From Tissierellia bacterium (GTDB lineage: Bacteria; Bacillota; Clostridia; Tissierellales; Tissierellaceae), in assembly GCA_012735245.1 (NCBI GenBank), contig JAAYHU010000044.1, positions 1 to 51,015 of the forward strand: a DNA stretch of 51,015 bases, read 5' to 3'. The notes under the pieces are model-generated. The model had not been told where the DNA came from. It worked only from the letters and a program-made list of their open reading frames with translations, and did no database searches. Shown here in pieces: positions 46,603-51,015 of this stretch. The position numbers were made by a program, and so were the translations under genes. Position 1 is the first letter of the stretch; every line of letters starts with the position of its first letter.

Positions 46603-47448
46603 ATGGATTGGTCGAAGGCAAAAACCATCTTAATAATTGCATTTATAATTACTAATATTCTTTTAGTATATGTTTTGTTGACCAATGAAAAACAGGTGGA
46701 AACAACTCTAAAGGATAGCTTTGTAAAAGATGTTATCGAAATCCTTGGGAGAAAGAATATTACAATTAATACGGAAATACCTCGTGAAATTCCTAGTTTA
46801 AATACCCTGTTGGTGGAATATGAAACTATAGAGCCTTATGAAATAAACAGAGATTTTTTTAATGGAGAAGGCAAAGTTGAAAACAAAAGTCTTGGAATAA
46901 TTGAAATAAGTTATAGAGATGAATTTATAACTATTACAAACAATAAGACCCTTTTATATACCAATGATAGTATAGGAGAAAAGTATTCAGATTTAGATGA
47001 AAATAAGGCTGTAGAATTGGCATTGAATTTCTTAGAAGAGAAAAAATACGATACTTCTGATATGAAACTATCCTTTATAAAAAGAGATGGTAAAGGCTTT
47101 AGTTTAGAATTTACCAAGGTATACAATGATAGGTATTTAGAAAAGTCCAATACTACTATCCTAATAGATAGTAGTGGTGTAAAGAAGATGGAAAGGATGT
47201 GGCTCAATCCAATTGATGAAGGGGAAAAGCATATTTATATAAATACTGCTCCTAAAGCATTATTAAGCCTTCTAAGTGAGGAAGAAACCCATGGAAAAAC
47301 CATAGGGGAAATATCCTTATGTTATTATTTTGATCCTGCAGAACAGGACTTTGTAGACAACCCTAAAGAGGCTAAAAGAGGGAAAACTGTACCTGCTTGG
47401 AGAGTATTATTTGAAGATGGCACAAAGATAATCATAGATAATTATTAA
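46603..47448 (+). CDS. yycI: WalK regulator YycI
   Basis: A 281-residue bitopic protein. The N-terminal MDWSKAKTILIIAFIITNIL is the classical YycI start: a short cytoplasmic stub, then a helix. The extracellular domain ends with the family-like AKRGKTVPAWRVLFEDGTKI. It lies 15 nt after yycH, so the two are co-expressed as partners. The terminator right behind it closes the walR-walK-yycHI group. Confidence 0.88.
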   Translation: MDWSKAKTILIIAFIITNILLVYVLLTNEKQVETTLKDSFVKDVIEILGRKNITINTEIPREIPSLNTLLVEYETIEPYEINRDFFNGEGKVENKSLGIIEISYRDEFITITNNKTLLYTNDSIGEKYSDLDENKAVELALNFLEEKKYDTSDMKLSFIKRDGKGFSLEFTKVYNDRYLEKSNTTILIDSSGVKKMERMWLNPIDEGEKHIYINTAPKALLSLLSEEETHGKTIGEISLCYYFDPAEQDFVDNPKEAKRGKTVPAWRVLFEDGTKIIIDNY

Positions 47449-47478
47449 AGAAGAATTCGTCATTCTTCTTTTTTTTGT
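47447..47478 (+). terminator. yycI terminator
   Basis: AAAGAAGAAT, loop TCGTC, ATTCTTCTTT followed by more T. A TATAAT at 47480-47485 directly behind may be the -10 of a promoter for walJ-htrA, but no good -35 is seen. Confidence 0.88.
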
Positions 47479-47513
47479 TATAATATAAGAAAGCAAAAAT
47501 ATGGAGGAAAAAA

Positions 47514-48311
47514 ATGGAGCTAAGATTTTGTTCACTATCAAGTGGAAGCAGCGGAAACTGTCAATACATAGAAACAAACAATACGAGATTACTAGTGGAT
47601 GCTGGCCTTTCAGGTAGAAGAATTGAGACCTTGCTAAAATCCATAGGGGTAAGTCCAACTTCCCTAAATGGAATCTTAGTAACCCATGAGCATAGGGATC
47701 ACGTTAAAGGTGTAGGGGTATTATCAAGGAGATATGATTTGCCCATATATGCAAATAAAAATACCTGGCTTGAAATGGAAAAAATCATTGGAGAAGTAAA
47801 AGAAAAGAATATTAAGGTCTTTGAAACGGATAAATACTTAAATATAAATGATATTGATATCCACCCTATTAAAGTCTTTCACGACGCCAAAGAACCTGTT
47901 GGATTTATTTTTTATTACAATAAAGTAAAATTAAGTATAGTTACAGATACAGGCTGGATAAATGATACTATAAAGTCTGCCATAAAAGGCTCTGATCTTT
48001 ACCTAATGGAGTCCAATCATGATGTTAAAATGCTAAAGGAAGGCAGTTATCCTTGGTATTTAAAACAGAGAATTTTAAGTACTAGGGGCCACTTATCAAA
48101 TGATGATGCAGGAAGAATCCTAGGAGAAGTTATTTCCGGAAATGGAGAAGTAATACTCTTAGGCCATTTAAGCAAGGAAAACAATACTGAGTACCTTGCA
48201 TATGAAACAGTAAAGGAAAAAATTTTAAATCAGGGAATAGATATAAATAGGGATATTATCTTAGACTTAACATATAGGGACAGGGCTACTAAGGTATATT
48301 GTTTTAAATAA
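47514..48311 (+). CDS. walJ: MBL-fold hydrolase WalJ/YycJ
   Basis: A 265-residue metallo-beta-lactamase-fold protein. The N-terminus is FCSLSSGSSGNCQYIE, followed by LLVDAGLSGRRIE. The metal motif is THEHRDHVKG, with further ligands in TDTGW and the LGHLSKENN segment. YycJ proteins are linked to wal operons and to DNA metabolism or cell-cycle/wall coordination; the reaction is not established. ATGGAGGAAAAA precedes the ATG. htrA follows 10 nt downstream. Confidence 0.92.
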   Translation: MELRFCSLSSGSSGNCQYIETNNTRLLVDAGLSGRRIETLLKSIGVSPTSLNGILVTHEHRDHVKGVGVLSRRYDLPIYANKNTWLEMEKIIGEVKEKNIKVFETDKYLNINDIDIHPIKVFHDAKEPVGFIFYYNKVKLSIVTDTGWINDTIKSAIKGSDLYLMESNHDVKMLKEGSYPWYLKQRILSTRGHLSNDDAGRILGEVISGNGEVILLGHLSKENNTEYLAYETVKEKILNQGIDINRDIILDLTYRDRATKVYCFK

Positions 48312-48321
48312 GGGGGATATT

Positions 48322-49485
48322 ATGGGTAATTATGATTATAATTATTATTCTTACAGTAGGCCACCAAGGCGAAGAAGAGGCTTGTTCTCTTACTTTATCG
48401 TAGCATTAATGGGAGCAATAATAGGAGGCATTTTTAGCTCCTATATTGCCCCAGTCTACCTGTACGGAAAAATCCTACCTATGCCAGACTTATTTACAAG
48501 GAAAGAAAATACTGTTATTCAAGAAGTCAATTTAACCCCTACAACTGAGGAGATTTTTGCAGTAACTGCCGTTGCAAAAAAGGCAATGAGTTCAGTGGTA
48601 GGTATCACTACAGTACAACAGGTTAGGGAATTATTTTGGGTAAGAGATGTACCGGGTGTAGGTTCCGGTGTAATAGTGGATAGCAATGGGTATATACTGA
48701 CAAACTCCCATGTTGTAGCCGACGGCAATGCAAAGAATATATCAGTACTTCTTGAAAATGGAGAAAAACTAAAGGGGAAGGTTTTATGGAACGATGCAGT
48801 ATTGGATTTGGCCATAGTTAAGGTGGATGCAACAAACCTACCTGCTGCCGATTTGGGAGATTCAGATTCCTTAGAAGTGGGAGATTTGGCAGTGGCCATA
48901 GGCAACCCATTGGGCTTAGATTTCCAAAGGTCTGTAACCTCAGGAGTTATTTCAGGACTCCACCGCTCTATTAAGATAGATCAGTACAATGTAATAGAGG
49001 ACTTGATACAGACTGATGCTTCCATAAATCCTGGCAACAGTGGAGGACCTCTTTTGAACCATAAGGGAGAAGTCATAGGTATAAATACTGCTAAGATAAA
49101 AACTGGTGAAGGACTTGGCTTTGCCATTCCAATAAATTTGATAAAACCCATAATAGAAGAAGTGGCTAGGGAAGGCAGTTTTACAAATGTATATATTGGA
49201 TTTCAAGGTACTGAAATAGAAAGGTATGAAATCCAATACGGAGTAAAACTACCATCGGATACTGGAGTTGTAGTAGTAGACGTACTGCCAAATTCTCCGG
49301 CAGAAAAGGCCAAAATAAGGCCCTTGGATATAATCTTAAAGATAGATAATGAAGAGATAGAGACTATGACCCAATTGAGAAAAATCTTATATAGGTATCG
49401 AATTGGAGATAAGGCTGTTTTAACCATAAATAGAAATGGAAAAGTCATGAAAGTAGAAATAACATTTACTAAATTTAATATATAG
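48322..49485 (+). CDS. htrA: Membrane-anchored serine protease HtrA/DegP-like (S1C)
   Basis: A 387-residue protease. An Arg-rich cytoplasmic start (PPRRRRG) precedes one membrane helix (about residues 21-42). The trypsin-like domain has His130 (TNSHVVADG), Asp162 (DAVLDLAIVKV) and Ser240 (NPGNSGGPL). One PDZ domain occupies about 285-385 (GVVVVDVLPNSPAEKAKIRP). It degrades misfolded proteins at the outer face of the membrane. The walJ-htrA pairing is conserved in Firmicutes. TAAGGGGGAT precedes the ATG. Confidence 0.95.
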   Translation: MGNYDYNYYSYSRPPRRRRGLFSYFIVALMGAIIGGIFSSYIAPVYLYGKILPMPDLFTRKENTVIQEVNLTPTTEEIFAVTAVAKKAMSSVVGITTVQQVRELFWVRDVPGVGSGVIVDSNGYILTNSHVVADGNAKNISVLLENGEKLKGKVLWNDAVLDLAIVKVDATNLPAADLGDSDSLEVGDLAVAIGNPLGLDFQRSVTSGVISGLHRSIKIDQYNVIEDLIQTDASINPGNSGGPLLNHKGEVIGINTAKIKTGEGLGFAIPINLIKPIIEEVAREGSFTNVYIGFQGTEIERYEIQYGVKLPSDTGVVVVDVLPNSPAEKAKIRPLDIILKIDNEEIETMTQLRKILYRYRIGDKAVLTINRNGKVMKVEITFTKFNI

Positions 49486-49494
49486 GAGGAGAAG

Positions 49495-50244
49495 ATGCGG
49501 ATATTATTGACAAATGATGATGGAATAATGGCGGAAGGTATTTATGCTTTGGCTAAGGAATTGGAAAAGGAACATGAAGTAATAATTATTGCCCCTGAAA
49601 TTCAGAGGTCTGCTCAAAGCCATGCAGTTACGATAATGCAGCCTTTAACAGTAAAGGAAGTAAAACTAGATGGATTAAAATCTAAGGCATATAGTATTTC
49701 AGGAACTCCTGCAGATTGTATTAGGGCAGGATTGGAAGTATTAATAGAAGGGCCTGTAGATTTCGTCTTTTCCGGTATTAACATGGGGTTAAACTCTGGT
49801 ATGGATATACTTTATTCCGGAACCGTATCTGCTGCCATAGAGGCTAATATATACGGGATTCCATCCATAGCTGTATCTGCAGAGTTTTTAAACGGAAGTG
49901 TCAACTTAGAAGTTGCAACCAAGTATGCAAAAGAAATCTTTGATAGGGTTAAGGAAAGGCTGGTTAATTCTAAAATAGTACTGAACATAAATACTCCCCA
50001 TAGAGAAAAGGATGAGATAAAAGGAATAAAGGTATGTAAAATCGGTGGAGTAATATATGATTACTATATCTTAGAGGAAGATGAAAATAAGGAGAAGATA
50101 ATAAAATTAAATGGTAGAAAAAATACAGAACCGGATAATGATACTGACAGATACTATTTAAAGGAAGGTTATGTAACAGTAACCCCCTTACATTATGATT
50201 TAACTAATTTTAAATTATTGGAAGAAGTGAAAAGCTGGCTATAA
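49495..50244 (+). CDS. surE: 5'/3'-nucleotidase SurE
   Basis: A 249-residue metal-dependent phosphatase acting on nucleoside monophosphates. The N-terminal motif ILLTNDDGIMAEGI contains the metal-binding Asp pair. IIAPEIQRSAQSHAVT, SGTPADCIRAGLEV and SGINMGLNSGMDILYSGTVS (with the metal-binding Asn) follow. It starts 9 nt after htrA behind TAGGAGGAG, so it is in the same transcript. An SurE gene in this position is not part of the usual wal locus and may be lineage-specific. Confidence 0.95.
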   Translation: MRILLTNDDGIMAEGIYALAKELEKEHEVIIIAPEIQRSAQSHAVTIMQPLTVKEVKLDGLKSKAYSISGTPADCIRAGLEVLIEGPVDFVFSGINMGLNSGMDILYSGTVSAAIEANIYGIPSIAVSAEFLNGSVNLEVATKYAKEIFDRVKERLVNSKIVLNINTPHREKDEIKGIKVCKIGGVIYDYYILEEDENKEKIIKLNGRKNTEPDNDTDRYYLKEGYVTVTPLHYDLTNFKLLEEVKSWL

Positions 50245-50259
50245 TAAGGAGGTGGAATA

Positions 50260-50562
50260 ATGTTTAAAATTAGAAGCAAAGAAGAAGTTCTAAGGAAATA
50301 TAAAAACCGATACCCAGAATTAGATAAATTTGCCCTGGAAGAACTGTCTAAGGAATACGATAGGTATTTAGATTTAATCAAGAACTTAGAAACTAAAGAA
50401 GATGTTATGGCGGTTTTTCAAGAGGAAATTGAAAAAAACGAAAGAAGATATAAGGACGATAATCACATGACAGCCCTAGAAGGTTCACCTCATGAGCAGT
50501 TTATGGATATATTGGCAACTTATGGCATGATCGTTTTTTTTAGGGACAATATGATAGAGTAA
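50260..50562 (+). CDS. Small soluble protein, unknown
   Basis: A 100-residue, highly charged, probably all-helical protein (KEEVLRKYKNRYPELDKFAL, then EELSKEYDRYLDLIKNLETK). It has no signal peptide and no membrane segment. No family is recognised. AAGGAGGTGG lies about 6 nt before the ATG, and it starts 15 nt after surE, so it is probably in that operon. The TAA overlaps the ATG of a decayed frame behind it (TAATG). Confidence 0.75.
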   Translation: MFKIRSKEEVLRKYKNRYPELDKFALEELSKEYDRYLDLIKNLETKEDVMAVFQEEIEKNERRYKDDNHMTALEGSPHEQFMDILATYGMIVFFRDNMIE

Positions 50563-50866
50563 TGAAAACAAACCTTACTTTTGATTTATCCCTGTCTGTA
50601 AAGAATGATGATGTAGAAAATAATGTATTCTACAGTGAAAATATGAGCCTAAATCGGGAATATACTTTGGAAGTACTTATGACATAGATACTAGAATAGG
50701 CAGTTATGAGTGGAAAAAGGTATTATTTGGAGTTTGGAAAGGATATAAAGGCTTATGATAGGTTTTACCGTTAAATAATGAGAATAATAAGCTTCAAATC
50801 AAGGTATATGATGATAAAGGAAGCCTGTTAAGGACTATGGAATATAATATAATGAAGTCAAAATAA
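50562..50866 (+). pseudogene. Decayed gene coupled to the preceding small gene
   Basis: ATG 50562 overlaps the previous stop (TAATG) and opens KTNLTFDLSLSVKNDDVENN, then VFYSENMSLNREYT, ending at TAG after about 41 codons. One frame over, coding-like sequence continues (GSTYDIDTRIGSYEWKKVLF). It is interrupted near 50748 by TGA TAG, and ends LQIKVYDDKGSLLRTMEYNI then MKSK at TAA 50864-50866. At least one frameshift and probably more have broken it. The family is unknown; the beta-strand-like pattern suggests a small extracellular or binding domain. Confidence 0.55.
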
Positions 50867-50895
50867 GGGCTAGAAATAAAATTAAACAAATAAAA

Positions 50896-51015
50896 GGCTC
50901 TTTGTCAATATTTGGGGTGGGATTTTCTTAAATCCCGCTCCATTACTATTTTTACCCTTATTTTTGTGTTATGATTGAGATGGATAGAATTACATGTATT
51001 TTGGGCACACTTAAA
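50896..51015. mobile_element. Probable end of an insertion sequence (ISL3-like), cut by the window edge
   Basis: GGCTCTTTGTCAA at 50896 is followed by a G-rich block, then a 7-bp hairpin (GGGATTT/AAATCCC, 50919-50936), and no gene follows before the edge. The start GGCTCTTTG resembles the terminal repeats of ISL3-family elements as I remember them. Neither the transposase nor the other end is in view, so this is tentative. Confidence 0.35.

Overview
The window is the chromosomal replication origin region of a low-GC, Gram-positive anaerobe. It most likely belongs to the Clostridia/Tissierellia. The gene order sigB module-gyrA-gyrB-recF-S4-dnaN-dnaA / rpmH-rnpA-yidD-yidC-jag-mnmE-mnmG-rsmG-noc ... 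parA-parB is the classical Firmicutes oriC layout. A yyaC-type gene suggests a spore former or a descendant of one. All placement is from sequence reading; no database search was possible.

Left arm (1-10381, almost all minus strand, leading away from oriC). The window opens in the 5' end of a 16S rRNA gene driven by two consensus tandem promoters. An anti-anti-sigma / anti-sigma / SigB-type sigma operon follows, then gyrA, gyrB, recF, an S4-domain gene, dnaN and dnaA. The origin is bipartite. DnaA boxes lie both upstream of dnaA (10462-10784) and between dnaA and dnaN (8916-9038). The dnaA-dnaN part also carries a DnaA-trio tract beside an AT-rich stretch.

Right arm, core part (10382-18222). 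rpmH to rsmG encode ribosome, RNase P, membrane insertion and tRNA/rRNA modification functions. A noc/parB paralogue follows, with a near-perfect Noc-binding-like palindrome just behind it.

Accessory segment (18205-25850). It holds a polysaccharide deacetylase, small conserved proteins, a DsbA-like protein, two GNAT acetyltransferases, a methyltransferase, a cysteine-rich DUF5714-type protein and several small genes broken by indels. One degenerate and one perfect parS palindrome lie inside its distal part and at its end. The housekeeping genes around it are intact, so the breaks look like local decay.

Right arm, second part (26015-41916). parA-parB-phzF is followed by an alanine/sodium symporter, a cyclodeaminase-type protein, adenine deaminase, a cysteine desulfurase-like enzyme, a DUF4446 protein and a lipid kinase. 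Next come yyaC, a membrane-anchored LysM-G5-M23 peptidoglycan hydrolase, a subtilisin-like protease, and a Ca2+-type P-ATPase preceded by a yybP-ykoY (Mn2+) riboswitch with an overlapping terminator.

Wal locus (41952-50562). walR and walK are followed by an unknown secreted protein, yycH, yycI, walJ, htrA, surE and a small unknown gene. A sequence matching the WalR box lies directly upstream of the unknown secreted gene. A one-mismatch version lies upstream of the M23 hydrolase. The window ends in a decayed gene and what looks like the end of an insertion sequence.
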